Shown here: piece after piece, positions 40,671-49,427 of the stretch
Position numbering within the stretch: the stretch's first letter is position 1
Layout: each line of letters begins with the position of its first letter
Assembly (NCBI RefSeq): GCF_047126315.1
Contig: NZ_CP138953.1
Span: 4,402,001 to 4,466,000 of the forward strand
Reading direction: 5' to 3'
Source of the DNA: Shimia sp022448905
GTDB taxonomy: Bacteria > Pseudomonadota > Alphaproteobacteria > Rhodobacterales > Rhodobacteraceae
Length of the DNA: 64,000 nt
Program-made: the position numbers and the translations under genes
Notes under the pieces: model-generated
Databases searched by the model: none
The model's input: the letters and a program-made list of their open reading frames with translations, nothing else
What the model was told of the DNA's origin: nothing

Positions 40671-41726
40671 ATGCTGAAGACCCTTGTTTCCGGCGACACC
40701 CCACGCTCGCCCATCCTTCTGGCGATCCTAATTGTGATCCTGATCTGCCTCGCCTTTGCCCCCTTCCTATTCCCCGGCGTGCGCTCAGTCGACACCGCCG
40801 CCCGCATCTGCATCTTCATTGTGCTGGTGGCCTCTTATGACCTGCTGCTGGGCTACGGCGGTATCGTCAGCTTCGCCCACACCATGTTCTTTGGCCTTGG
40901 TGCCTATGGCGTCGCCTTGGCCAGTACACACATGGGCCGCGGTTTTGACGCCCTGCTGGTTGGTTCGGTGGCCGGTGCCGGTTTGGCTGCGCTCCTCGCG
41001 CTGGTGATCGGCCTGTTTTCCCTACGCGTCCGCGCCATCTTCTTTGCCATGATCACGCTTGCGGTGGCTTCCGCCGTGGCCGTGTTGGTCAGCCAGCTCT
41101 CCACCCTAACGGGCGGCGAAGATGGCCTGTCCTTCAAAATCCCTCGAGCGCTCGGCCCAGCTTTCAAGTTCATGGACGGCGAACTCTTCGGCGTGAAGGC
41201 CAACGGTAAACTGCTGAAGTACTACCTCGTCTTCATCTCCTGCTTTGTGCTCTTCCTGCTGATGCTACGTGTGGTGAACTCGCCCTTTGGCCGCGTTCTG
41301 CAAGCCATCCGCGAAAACGACTTCCGCGCTGAGGCCATCGGCTATCGCGTGGTGCATTATCGCGTCGCCGCCACCTGCCTTTCCGCCGCCATCGCCGCCC
41401 TCGCCGGTGCGCTCTACGCCGTCTGGCTGCGCTACGTCGGCCCGGACACCACGCTCTCCATGGAAATCATGATCGATATCCTCTTGATGGTGGTGATCGG
41501 CGGTATGGGCACCATGTACGGGGCCGTCATCGGCGCGACCCTGTTTGTGCTGGCGCAAAACTACCTGCAAAACGTACTCAGCCTCGCGGGCGAAAGTGTC
41601 GCCACGCTGCCGCTGCTCCCAGACCTGTTGAACGCAGACCGCTGGCTGCTGTGGCTTGGCGTGCTCTTCATCCTGTCGGTCTATTTCTTCCCCACCGGCA
41701 TCGTCGGCCGCTTGCGCGGGAAATAA
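40671..41726 (+). CDS. ABC transporter permease, LivM type
   Basis: The 351-residue membrane protein has LivM features: VLVASYDLLLGYGGIVSFAHTMFFGLGAYGVALA (about 52-85), FFAMITLAVASAVAVLV, and the coupling loop SPFGRVLQAIRENDFRAEAIGYRVVHYRVAATCLSAAIAALAGALYA (about 203-250). It begins 2 bases after the LivH stop and ends 4 bases from the convergent DUF3095 gene, completing a five-gene importer. Confidence 0.93.
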   Translation: MLKTLVSGDTPRSPILLAILIVILICLAFAPFLFPGVRSVDTAARICIFIVLVASYDLLLGYGGIVSFAHTMFFGLGAYGVALASTHMGRGFDALLVGSVAGAGLAALLALVIGLFSLRVRAIFFAMITLAVASAVAVLVSQLSTLTGGEDGLSFKIPRALGPAFKFMDGELFGVKANGKLLKYYLVFISCFVLFLLMLRVVNSPFGRVLQAIRENDFRAEAIGYRVVHYRVAATCLSAAIAALAGALYAVWLRYVGPDTTLSMEIMIDILLMVVIGGMGTMYGAVIGATLFVLAQNYLQNVLSLAGESVATLPLLPDLLNADRWLLWLGVLFILSVYFFPTGIVGRLRGK

Positions 41727-41730
41727 CCGA

Positions 41731-42921
41731 TCAGGCGGCCTGCGCGCGCAAGTTGCGGGCCGCCAGCGCATAGCCACCTGACGCGCCATCGACAAAATGC
41801 ATATGCGACCGCTCCACGGGCGAGGGCACGATGCACGTCATCATCGCGGCATCCTGCACATGCACCCCATACCGGATCACGCCGCGCGCATGGGCTTTCT
41901 GCAAGATCGCCTCGATTTGCACCTGCGTGTCCGCGCCACAATCCAGCGTCATTTTTAAGCCGTCATCGAACTTCTGATAGTCGGTGTTGCGCGCCACATC
42001 GACCTTGTAATCCACCGGATCAAACCGCCCCAGACGTATTTCTGAGCGCAGCAAGGCCCAGGCAAACGCACTGCCCAAAAGCAGCTTGGCCTTGCGCCAC
42101 CACATGGCTCCTTTGGGGACAACCCGCGCCTCCAACTCCAGGCCCGGCGGTGGAAACTGCGCCCTAGGCCCCAATGGCGGCACCGGATGCCCTTGGCGTT
42201 TCGCCTTGTCTGCCACCGAAATCACGTCCCGCGCCACCTGCGCAAAATCGGCCTCACGCGCCCCCGCCTGCGGCACGATCACCAAAGACAGGATTGCCCC
42301 CTGCGTGGCTTCGATATTGGCCCAGCGACAACTTAGCCCCGTCAAATCCGGCCCCTCAGTAACTGTGCTGACGGGTAAGGAGACTTCGCCAGCCTTCATA
42401 CGCGCCTCAAGCCAGGCCATCCCACCACCAGAGAAGCTTGCATAATCGACGCCATCCGAAGGCGCATACCGCGCCACGCGCACATCGTGCCCCGCCCCGC
42501 GCACTTCGGCCACGGTTGCTGTCGCCACGCGCAGCTGCAACCCATACTCCGCCTGCGCCCAACGCCGCACCGCATCCAGCGCGGCCTCAGCATCGTCGCG
42601 CTGTTCCGGCCAAACAGCAAACTGCGCCCCGTCTCCGCCAAACACATAAGGCAATGCCTGCATCTGCGCCGCATTGAGTTGTGCCGAGATCACCGCCGCA
42701 CCCACCAGGTTCACAGCCTTATATCGCCCCTTCGCAATTTCCTCGGTGGAGCCAACGATATCAGCCACCCCGACAATCCATTCATCTGGCAAGCGCACAT
42801 AGCGCATAGGTTCAGCCAAGCGATCAAACTCGGTGATGCGCGCAATGTTCTCGTAAAACGCCGGACCAGACATCAGGTCGGTGTGAGGTGGAATGACGTG
42901 GGGCAAGTAATGAAGGCTCAT
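41731..42921 (-). CDS. DUF3095 protein with nucleotide-cyclase-like motifs
   Basis: The 396-residue protein matches DUF3095. The N-terminal half looks like a class III nucleotide cyclase core: VGVADIVGSTEEIAKGRYKAVNLVGAAVISA (about 50-80, with the metal-binding Asp and the S-T pair) and LPYVFGGDGAQFAVWPE (about 90-106, the GGDG loop). The second half (about 240-396) contains the family blocks GHPVPPLGPRAQFPPPGLELEARVVPKG and KFDDGLKMTLDC...RGVIRYGVHVQDAAMMTCIVPS...HFVDGASGGYALAARNL. Activity has not been assigned to the family; a role in cyclic nucleotide signalling is inferred. The ATG at 42921 is preferred to one 15 bases upstream. Confidence 0.83.
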   Translation of the reverse strand: MSLHYLPHVIPPHTDLMSGPAFYENIARITEFDRLAEPMRYVRLPDEWIVGVADIVGSTEEIAKGRYKAVNLVGAAVISAQLNAAQMQALPYVFGGDGAQFAVWPEQRDDAEAALDAVRRWAQAEYGLQLRVATATVAEVRGAGHDVRVARYAPSDGVDYASFSGGGMAWLEARMKAGEVSLPVSTVTEGPDLTGLSCRWANIEATQGAILSLVIVPQAGAREADFAQVARDVISVADKAKRQGHPVPPLGPRAQFPPPGLELEARVVPKGAMWWRKAKLLLGSAFAWALLRSEIRLGRFDPVDYKVDVARNTDYQKFDDGLKMTLDCGADTQVQIEAILQKAHARGVIRYGVHVQDAAMMTCIVPSPVERSHMHFVDGASGGYALAARNLRAQAA

Positions 42922-43105
42922 GGCTAAACGGTCCAAAACCGGTGGCGGAATACCTGATATACGTGCGCCATCCGCAAAAGATCAGGATGTTTCATGCAGC
43001 TCACAGAGTTGTGGGCAACGGTGTTCAGCCGCCAGCAAAAATCACCTCTTGCCTTCGCCGAAGACATACTATCTTGTCGCCTTTGGAAATGGGGAGGTAG
43101 TTAAC

Positions 43106-44278
43106 ATGCGCATCGATTTGGTTCTCTTGTGTCTGGCCTATGTGCTGAGCCAGTTTTTCCGGGCCTTCCTTGCCGTGCTCACCCAAGTGCTGGAGACAGA
43201 TGTCGGTGCGACGCCCGCCGATCTGGCGTTTGCCAGCGGCCTCTGGTTCCTGGTTTTTGCCGCCATGCAAATCCCGGTTGGTGCAGCGTTGGATCGCGTC
43301 GGACCACGTCGCACCTCCGCGGTGTTGTTGTTGATTGGAGGCGGTGGCGGCTCCGCCCTCTTCGCCATGGCCACAACACCGCTGCACATCACCGTCGCCA
43401 TGGGACTGATTGGTGTCGGCTGCGCCCCGGTACTGATGGCCAGCTACTTCATCTTCGCCCGCATGTACGCTCCAGCTCGCTTTGCCACATTGGCCGCCCT
43501 GATGTTGGGTGTTGGCTCTGTCGGCAACCTGATCGCCGCCTACCCGACCGCCTGGGCCGCCGAAACCATCGGCTGGCGCGCCACGCTCTGGGTCCTCGCC
43601 GCAATCAGTTCCAGCATCGCTGTTGGCCTCTGGGCGCTAGTGCAAGATCCCCCCAAAGCCAACGGCACCGAAAAAGGCTCCGTGCTAGACCTTCTGAAAA
43701 TCCCGGCGCTTTGGCTGCTCTTCCCGCTGATGTTTGTAAACTACATGCCCGCCGCAGGCATCCGGGGCCTCTGGATCGGCCCCTACCTGTCCGACGTCTT
43801 CACACTCACCACCAGCGAAATTGGCCAGGCCACACTGGTCATGGGCGTGGCCATGATCTGTGGCACTTTCTGTTATGGCCCCGCCGATCGCATCTTTGGC
43901 ACCCGCAAATGGGTCATCATCTGCGGCAGCGTCATCGGCGCCACCGCCCTCACAGGCCTTGCCGTGTTCACAGACACAAGCGCCTTCCGCTCGATCCTGT
44001 TGATGTCCGTCGTTGGCTTCTGTGGCGCCGCCTTCCCAGTCCTGATCGCCCACGCCCGCAGCTTCTTCCCAGCCCATCTGACGGGGCGCGGCGTGACCCT
44101 GATGAACCTCTTTGGCATCGGCGGTGTCGGGGTCATGCAGTTTGGCTCCGGCAAATTGCACAACGCCATCGCCCCCACCGATTCCCTGTTGGCCTATCAG
44201 GCGCTCTTTGGCCTCATGGCACTCTGTGTCTTTGCCGGCGCGCTGATCTACTGCTTCTCCCAAGACCGGATGGATTGA
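43106..44278 (+). CDS. MFS transporter
   Basis: The 390-residue protein has twelve predicted helices and the loop VGAALDRVGPRRTSAVLLLIGG (motif A variant D-R-x-G-x-R-R, about 56-77). Helix 4-5 LIGVGCAPVLMASYFIFARMYAPARFATLAALMLGVGSVGNLIAAYP follows. The second half includes GPADRIFGTRKWVI. The substrate cannot be read. The frame stays open 62 codons upstream, overlapping the DUF3095 start, but the ATG at 43106 follows GGGGAGG and begins the first helix. The 184-base divergent gap holds no other gene. Confidence 0.87.
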   Translation: MRIDLVLLCLAYVLSQFFRAFLAVLTQVLETDVGATPADLAFASGLWFLVFAAMQIPVGAALDRVGPRRTSAVLLLIGGGGGSALFAMATTPLHITVAMGLIGVGCAPVLMASYFIFARMYAPARFATLAALMLGVGSVGNLIAAYPTAWAAETIGWRATLWVLAAISSSIAVGLWALVQDPPKANGTEKGSVLDLLKIPALWLLFPLMFVNYMPAAGIRGLWIGPYLSDVFTLTTSEIGQATLVMGVAMICGTFCYGPADRIFGTRKWVIICGSVIGATALTGLAVFTDTSAFRSILLMSVVGFCGAAFPVLIAHARSFFPAHLTGRGVTLMNLFGIGGVGVMQFGSGKLHNAIAPTDSLLAYQALFGLMALCVFAGALIYCFSQDRMD

Positions 44279-44409
44279 TCAAAATCCACGCCTTTTCAGC
44301 ATTCATCGCAAACCGGAATGACCCCCTTCAGCAATTTCCGGCCACCCACCCCTTTTTTCTTGAGGAAAACAAGGCTAAGAGAGCGCGTCGTTAGAAATGG
44401 AGACCTCAG

Positions 44410-45432
44410 ATGGGTTATCGCATCGTCGTCGCTGGTGCCACAGGCAACGTGGGCCGCGAAATGCTGAACATTCTGGAGGAACGTCAGTTCCCAGTGGATG
44501 AGATTGCTGTTTTGGCAAGCCGCCGCAGCCAGGGCACCGAGGTCACCTTCGCCGACAAAACCCTGAAGATTCAGGACATTGAACAATTCGACTTCGCAGG
44601 TTGGGACATGGCGCTCTTCGCCATCGGCTCTGAAGCCACCAAGAAGTTCGCCCCCATCGCAGCGGCGGCCAATTGTGTCGTGATCGACAACAGCTCGCTC
44701 TATCGCTACGACCCCGACGTGCCGCTGATCGTGCCAGAGTGCAACGCTGACGCGATCCACGGCTACTCCAAGAAAAACATCATCGCCAACCCGAACTGCT
44801 CCACCGCGCAGATGGTTGTGGCGCTGAAGCCGCTGCATGACCGCGCCAAAATCAAGCGCGTTGTTGTGTCCACCTACCAGTCCGTGTCCGGCTCCGGCAA
44901 AGACGCAATGGACGAGCTCTGGGATCAGACTAAAGCGGTCTATAACCCAACCTCTGATGTGCCGCCAAAAGTCTACACCAAAGAGATCGCGTTCAACGTG
45001 ATCCCGCACATCGACGTGTTCATGGAAGACGGCTCCACCAAAGAAGAGTGGAAGATGGTTGCCGAGACCAAGAAGATCGTCGATCCGGCGATCAAAGTCA
45101 CCGCCACCTGCGTGCGCGTGCCTGTGTTTGTCGGCCACTCCGAGTCGATCAACATCGAATTCGAAGAGTTCCTGGACGAAGACGAAGCCCGTGACATCCT
45201 GCGCGAAAGCCCAGGCATCATGGTGATCGACAAGCGCGAAGACGGCGGTTACGTGACTCCCAAAGAATGTGTGGGCGACTTCGCCACCTTCATCTCCCGC
45301 ATCCGTCAGGACAGCACATTGGACAACGGCCTGAACCTCTGGTGCGTGTCCGACAACCTGCGCAAAGGCGCGGCACTGAACGCAGTCCAGATTGCGGAGA
45401 CCCTGGGCCGCGAAGTGCTCAAGAAGGGCTAA
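44410..45432 (+). CDS. asd: Aspartate-semialdehyde dehydrogenase
   Basis: The 340-residue NADP-dependent enzyme makes aspartate semialdehyde from aspartyl phosphate for Lys, Met, Thr and diaminopimelate synthesis. The N-terminal Rossmann part GYRIVVAGATGNVGREMLNILEER is followed by the catalytic region IIANPNCSTAQMVVALKPLHD (Cys about residue 133), STYQSVSGSGKDAMDELW, and VRVPVFVGHSESINIEF (His about 241). This is the bacterial Asd pattern. A clear terminator follows the stop. Confidence 0.97.
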   Translation: MGYRIVVAGATGNVGREMLNILEERQFPVDEIAVLASRRSQGTEVTFADKTLKIQDIEQFDFAGWDMALFAIGSEATKKFAPIAAAANCVVIDNSSLYRYDPDVPLIVPECNADAIHGYSKKNIIANPNCSTAQMVVALKPLHDRAKIKRVVVSTYQSVSGSGKDAMDELWDQTKAVYNPTSDVPPKVYTKEIAFNVIPHIDVFMEDGSTKEEWKMVAETKKIVDPAIKVTATCVRVPVFVGHSESINIEFEEFLDEDEARDILRESPGIMVIDKREDGGYVTPKECVGDFATFISRIRQDSTLDNGLNLWCVSDNLRKGAALNAVQIAETLGREVLKKG

Positions 45433-45454
45433 GCCCTTTCACATGACGAATTTC

Positions 45455-45483
45455 AAAGGGCGTCCTTACAGGCGCCCTTTTTC
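45455..45483 (+). terminator. Rho-independent terminator of asd
   Basis: AAAGGGCG (45455-45462) pairs with CGCCCTTT (45473-45480) around TCCTTACAGG, followed by further Ts. It is 23 bases after the asd stop. Confidence 0.85.
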
Positions 45484-45604
45484 ATGCCCGACGTCTTACG
45501 CATGTCCGGCAACTCCCCGCCCAACGACCAAACATACGCAAAGCTGACTTGCCTCCGCGCGCCCCGCGTGTTCGTCTTTCATCAAACAAAACCACAGGTG
45601 ATTG

Positions 45605-47242
45605 ATGAAACACGCGATTTTAGCCACTGCCCTTGTCCCGCTGGCCACACCGCTTTGGGCCAACGACATCCGCCTCAACGCCCCGGTCACCGCGGCCACG
45701 CTTTATTCCGAAGGCGCCACCCTCACGCGCGCGGTACCTTTTAGTGCCCCCGCTGGCACCCACGATCTGCTGATCACCAACCTGCCCGAAAGCCTTGACC
45801 CGATGTCCGTCCGTGTGGCCCTCGATGGGGCCCAGCTTGGCGCTGTGACCTTGCGCCACGAGCGGGTGTACCCGCACCAGCAAGAAGACAGCCCCGAGCT
45901 CGCGGCGGCAAAATCCGAGCTCGAATTGCTCGAAAACGACTGGCAGGAAGCCAGCGACAGCCACGCCGACGTGATGATGACCGCCGAGGTCGCCCGCGCG
46001 CGCCTCGCCTATCTATCCACCCTGCAAGGCCCCTCGGAAACCGCCGCCTCACCGGATGTGCTGAAAGAAACCATGGCGTTGATTGGCCGCGAAACCCTCG
46101 CTGCCCACCGCGATATTGCCTCGGCAGAACGCGAAGCGCGTCAGTATGAAAAACAACTCGAAGAGCTGCGCCAACCGCTGGAGGACGCCCGCCAATTGGT
46201 CGGGGCGCTGACCCCCACCGAGAGCGACAATGCCATGCTGGCGATCTCGATCGCGACCGAGGCCGCCACCGAAGGCACTCTCACGCTCACCCACCTCACA
46301 CAGTTCGCCCGCTGGTTGCCCGCCTATGACGTACACCTCAACAACACCGACACGCCGCAACTCAGCATCGAACGCGGCGCTTTTGTGAGCCAGTTCACCG
46401 ACGAGGACTGGACCGACGTTGCTATTACCCTCTCCACCAGCCGCCCGGATGGGCAATCCGAACCCAGCGGTCTGTCCCCCTGGCGCCGCCATATCGAAAA
46501 AGAACAGCCCGCCCTCGCCAAAACCAACGCGGGCCGCCTCGCCGAGATGGATCTGCGCGAGTCGGCCGCGCCTATGGCGGAGCCCGTACTGATCGCGGAG
46601 GAAGCCTCTTACAGCTTTGGTGACGGCATCAACGCCACATACGCCTACCCAACGCCAGTTTCTGTGTCGTCCGCCTCCGACGCCCTGCACCTGGCGCTGG
46701 GAACCTTGGACCTGACGCCCGAAACCTACGCTTTTGCCAACCCGATGCGTGACGAGACCGCCTTCCTCATGGCCGAAGCCACTAACGACGGTGGCGAGTT
46801 GATCCTGCCCAGCTTTGAGGCCAACTTTTTCCTCAACGGCACCTACATTGGCCAACAGGAAATGCCCCTGATAGCGGAGGGCGACGACATCGACTTCTCC
46901 TTTGGCCCGATCAACGGCCTGCGCCTGAGCAACAAGGTCACCAACAAGGTCACCGGCGACAAAGGTGTGCTGACCACCCGCAACGAGCAGAGCGAAACCC
47001 GTGTGCTGACCGCCGAAAACCTCACCGGCCGCGCTTGGGACCTGCGCCTGTTAGGCCGCGTGCCCTATAGCGAGCAACAGGATCTCGAGATCACCCATCA
47101 GGCCACGCCTGCGCCGACAGAAACCAACTACGAAGACCAACGCGGTATTCTTATGTGGCAACGAGAATTGGCTGTTGGCGAAAGCTTTGATGTGAAGCTG
47201 TCCCACACCTTGCAATGGCCTTCGGAAATGGTCCTGCGCTAA
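45605..47242 (+). CDS. Exported DUF4139 (MuiA-like mucoidy inhibitor) protein
   Basis: The 545-residue protein has a signal peptide (KHAILATALVPLATPLWAN) and a DUF4140-like start domain (VTAATLYSEGATLTRAVPFSAPAGTHDLLITNLPESLDPMSVRVAL). A coiled-coil stretch (about 95-205, with ELELLENDWQEASDSHADV and ASAEREARQYEKQLEELRQPLEDAR) leads to a C-terminal DUF4139 beta-rich region that includes WLPAYDVHLNNTDTPQLSIERGAFVSQFTDEDWTDVAITLSTSRP. This W.P.Y......W..v.l.LSTa.P block defines the family. Periplasmic; the function is not known beyond mucoidy phenotypes of homologues. Confidence 0.87.
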   Translation: MKHAILATALVPLATPLWANDIRLNAPVTAATLYSEGATLTRAVPFSAPAGTHDLLITNLPESLDPMSVRVALDGAQLGAVTLRHERVYPHQQEDSPELAAAKSELELLENDWQEASDSHADVMMTAEVARARLAYLSTLQGPSETAASPDVLKETMALIGRETLAAHRDIASAEREARQYEKQLEELRQPLEDARQLVGALTPTESDNAMLAISIATEAATEGTLTLTHLTQFARWLPAYDVHLNNTDTPQLSIERGAFVSQFTDEDWTDVAITLSTSRPDGQSEPSGLSPWRRHIEKEQPALAKTNAGRLAEMDLRESAAPMAEPVLIAEEASYSFGDGINATYAYPTPVSVSSASDALHLALGTLDLTPETYAFANPMRDETAFLMAEATNDGGELILPSFEANFFLNGTYIGQQEMPLIAEGDDIDFSFGPINGLRLSNKVTNKVTGDKGVLTTRNEQSETRVLTAENLTGRAWDLRLLGRVPYSEQQDLEITHQATPAPTETNYEDQRGILMWQRELAVGESFDVKLSHTLQWPSEMVLR

Positions 47243-47283
47243 CAAATTTCGGAAACACCCTGTTTCCAAAGGCACCCACCCCA

Positions 47284-47318
47284 AGCGCCGCGACAGTCCC
47301 CACTGGCGCGGCGCTTTC
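47284..47318 (+). terminator. Stem-loop terminator after the DUF4139 gene
   Basis: AGCGCCGCG (47284-47292) and CGCGGCGCT (47307-47315) form a 9-bp stem followed by TTC and further pyrimidines. The T run is short, but position and strength support termination. Confidence 0.75.
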
Positions 47319-47483
47319 TCGTTCCCATCGCCAAACACCGCCCCCTGCACGTCTCAAAAAACACCTTTAAAACAACGAAAATGCGACACCACCGCCCTCA
47401 TCTCAGAGGCGAACCAGGCACATCCACGAATCTCCTAACCCTAAGCAATTGAAAGCTATTTAGCTGTAATTCTACGGATTTTA

Positions 47484-47551
47484 GACCGCCCTAGAAACCA
47501 TTTGAGAAGGTTTGGCGGTCATTGATGTGTCTAACCGTTTGGGTGAAACGG
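47484..47551 (+). promoter_or_regulatory. Two hairpins in the leader of the 47571 gene
   Basis: Hairpin 1 has outer arms GACCGCC (47484-47490) and GGCGGTC (47514-47520) with inner arms AAACC (47495-47499) and GGTTT (47509-47513). Hairpin 2 is CCGTTT-GGGTG-AAACGG (47535-47551). Both lie within 90 bases of the next start codon, in otherwise AT-rich DNA (47343-47570) that holds no gene. They suggest a structured 5-prime leader or protein sites. Confidence 0.5.
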
Positions 47552-47570
47552 ACAAAACTTAGGGTGAGAC

Positions 47571-47951
47571 ATGTCACAAGTGGCAAAGCTAATAATGAGC
47601 GAACAGGCCGTCGTCGATCAGGACGAATTGGCCCGCGTCTTTATACGAATGAATCCGGATGAGGCCGAAGAGACCTTTCTGGGGTTGGTCAAATCGCTGA
47701 CCGATCATCTGGCGATGGGCGAGCACCATCTGAACGCCAGCAACCTGTCGGAACTGGCGGACACCATGTCCCTGGTCGAACTGATCGCCGGTCGCCTCTG
47801 CATGACCGCGCTATCACAGGTTGCCGGTGATGTGGTGGCTTGCTGTGATCGCGGCGACCACGTGGCCCTTTCGGCCACACATGCCCGCCTAATCCGCGTT
47901 GGGGAAGGCGCTTTGCGTGAAATCTGGGATCTGAAGCGCACCTACATCTGA
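47571..47951 (+). CDS. Small soluble protein of unknown function
   Basis: The 126-residue all-helical protein contains DELARVFIRMNPDEAEETFLGLVKSLTDHLAMGEHHL, then LSELADTMSLVELIAGRLCMTALSQVAGDVVACCDRGDHVALSATHARLIRVGEGALREIWDL. The second half looks like the four-helix plan of a histidine-phosphotransfer-like domain, and the pattern (ala-x-x-ARL-x-RVGE) resembles small conserved Rhodobacteraceae proteins, but the phosphorylatable His motif (HxxKG) is missing. Function unknown. It has a structured leader and stands alone. Confidence 0.6.
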   Translation: MSQVAKLIMSEQAVVDQDELARVFIRMNPDEAEETFLGLVKSLTDHLAMGEHHLNASNLSELADTMSLVELIAGRLCMTALSQVAGDVVACCDRGDHVALSATHARLIRVGEGALREIWDLKRTYI

Positions 47952-48035
47952 TCGGTGCGCCAATCCGCTTGCAGGGGGCGCACCAACCGTTAGGCTGGAG
48001 ATCAAACAGCTTACGTCCGGTCAGAAAGGTGCGCC

Positions 48036-49427
48036 ATGTCCCTCACATTTGCTTCCGCCGAAGGCGGCCCGTCCATCCCATTGCATGTGGTGGACAGCGA
48101 CAGCTATGAGGCCTGGCGTGACGCCCAAACCCAATCCGCCCGCACCTTCCTGACCGCCACCGGTTTCAAGCCCGCCATCGGCAAATCCATTCTGATCCCG
48201 GATGCCTCCGGCGCGCCGGTGATGGCTGTCGCAGGCTTCGGCACGCCGCAAACCCGCGCCCGGGGCCGCTTTGCCCTGGCCGCCGCCGCTGCCACTCTGC
48301 CCGCAGGCACCTACGCGCTGGTTGGCGCCCTGCCCGCTGGCGATCTGGAAACCGAGGCCCTCGGCTGGCTGCTCGCGCAATATGCCTTTGACCGCTACGC
48401 CAAATCCTCTGGCGCCACCGCCCAACTGATCTGCCCGCCCGGCGTGGACGCCGCCAAAGTAGAGGCCATTGCCGCGGGAGAGGCCCTCACCCGCGATCTG
48501 ATCAACACACCCGCCTCTGACATGGGCCCGCAAGAGCTCGAAGACGCAACCCGTGCCTTGGCCCTGAACTACGGCGCAATCTGCACCGTGACCAAAGGCA
48601 CTGCGCTTCTGGAACAGAACTTCCCGATGATCCACGCAGTGGGCCGTGCCGCCGCCGAGCACCGCGCCCCGCGCCTGATCGACATGCGCTGGGGCAGCGA
48701 AGGCCCCACGCTCACACTGGTGGGCAAAGGTGTCTGTTTCGACACCGGCGGGTTGAACCTCAAACCCGGCGGCTCCATGGCGCTGATGAAGAAAGACATG
48801 GGCGGCTCCGCCACCGTGCTGGGCCTCGCTCAAATGATCATGGCGCTCAATCTACCGCTGCAACTGCGCGTCCTGATCCCTGCGGTGGAAAACGCGGTTT
48901 CCGGCGACAGCTTCCGCCCCGGCGACATCCTCACCGCCCGCAATGGCCTCTCCGTGGAAATCAACAACACCGACGCCGAGGGCCGCCTTGTGCTGGCCGA
49001 CGCATTGGCCCTGGGGTCAGAAGACACCCCCGATATGATCCTCTCCATGGCAACCCTCACCGGCGCCGCCCGTGTCGCGGTCGGTCCCGACCTCTCGCCC
49101 TACTACACCGATGATACTGGCTTTGTCTCCGCACTGGAAACTGCCGCCACCGAGGTCTCAGACCCGGTTTGGCGCATGCCGTTCTGGGAACCTTATGAGA
49201 AGATGATCGAACCCGGCATCGCTGATCTGGACAACGCCCCCTCTGGCGGCTTTGCGGGCTCCATCACCGCCGCACTCTTCCTGCGCCGCTTTGCCAAAGA
49301 CCAACGCTACGCCCATTTTGACATCTACGGCTGGAACCCAACCCCGTCGCCAGCTCGCCCGAAAGGCGGCGTTGGCATGGGCGCCCGCGCCATCCTCGCG
49401 GCCCTGCCCGAGGTTCTGTCACTCTGA
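48036..49427 (+). CDS. Leucyl aminopeptidase family protein (M17)
   Basis: The 463-residue cytosolic peptidase has the two-metal centre of family M17: GKGVCFDTGGLNLKPGGSMALMKKDMGGSATVLGLAQ (about 231-267, with Lys and Asp ligands) and the signature NNTDAEGRLVLADAL (about 309-323, Asp, Glu and Arg). The N-terminal domain is shorter and different from PepA, placing it in the PepB-like group. It removes N-terminal residues from peptides. First gene of a three-gene operon; the next gene starts inside its stop (TGATG). Confidence 0.93.
   Translation: MSLTFASAEGGPSIPLHVVDSDSYEAWRDAQTQSARTFLTATGFKPAIGKSILIPDASGAPVMAVAGFGTPQTRARGRFALAAAAATLPAGTYALVGALPAGDLETEALGWLLAQYAFDRYAKSSGATAQLICPPGVDAAKVEAIAAGEALTRDLINTPASDMGPQELEDATRALALNYGAICTVTKGTALLEQNFPMIHAVGRAAAEHRAPRLIDMRWGSEGPTLTLVGKGVCFDTGGLNLKPGGSMALMKKDMGGSATVLGLAQMIMALNLPLQLRVLIPAVENAVSGDSFRPGDILTARNGLSVEINNTDAEGRLVLADALALGSEDTPDMILSMATLTGAARVAVGPDLSPYYTDDTGFVSALETAATEVSDPVWRMPFWEPYEKMIEPGIADLDNAPSGGFAGSITAALFLRRFAKDQRYAHFDIYGWNPTPSPARPKGGVGMGARAILAALPEVLSL

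Noticed and set aside
44313..44341. CCGGAA...TTCCGG inverted repeat between the MFS gene and asd
   Set aside because: Arms are short (6 bp), the loop is 17 bases and there is no T run; not distinguishable from chance.
43129..44394. 421-residue plus-strand open frame overlapping the MFS gene
   Set aside because: Arg/His/Pro-rich frame shifted against the MFS gene, which has a clear membrane pattern and ribosome site.
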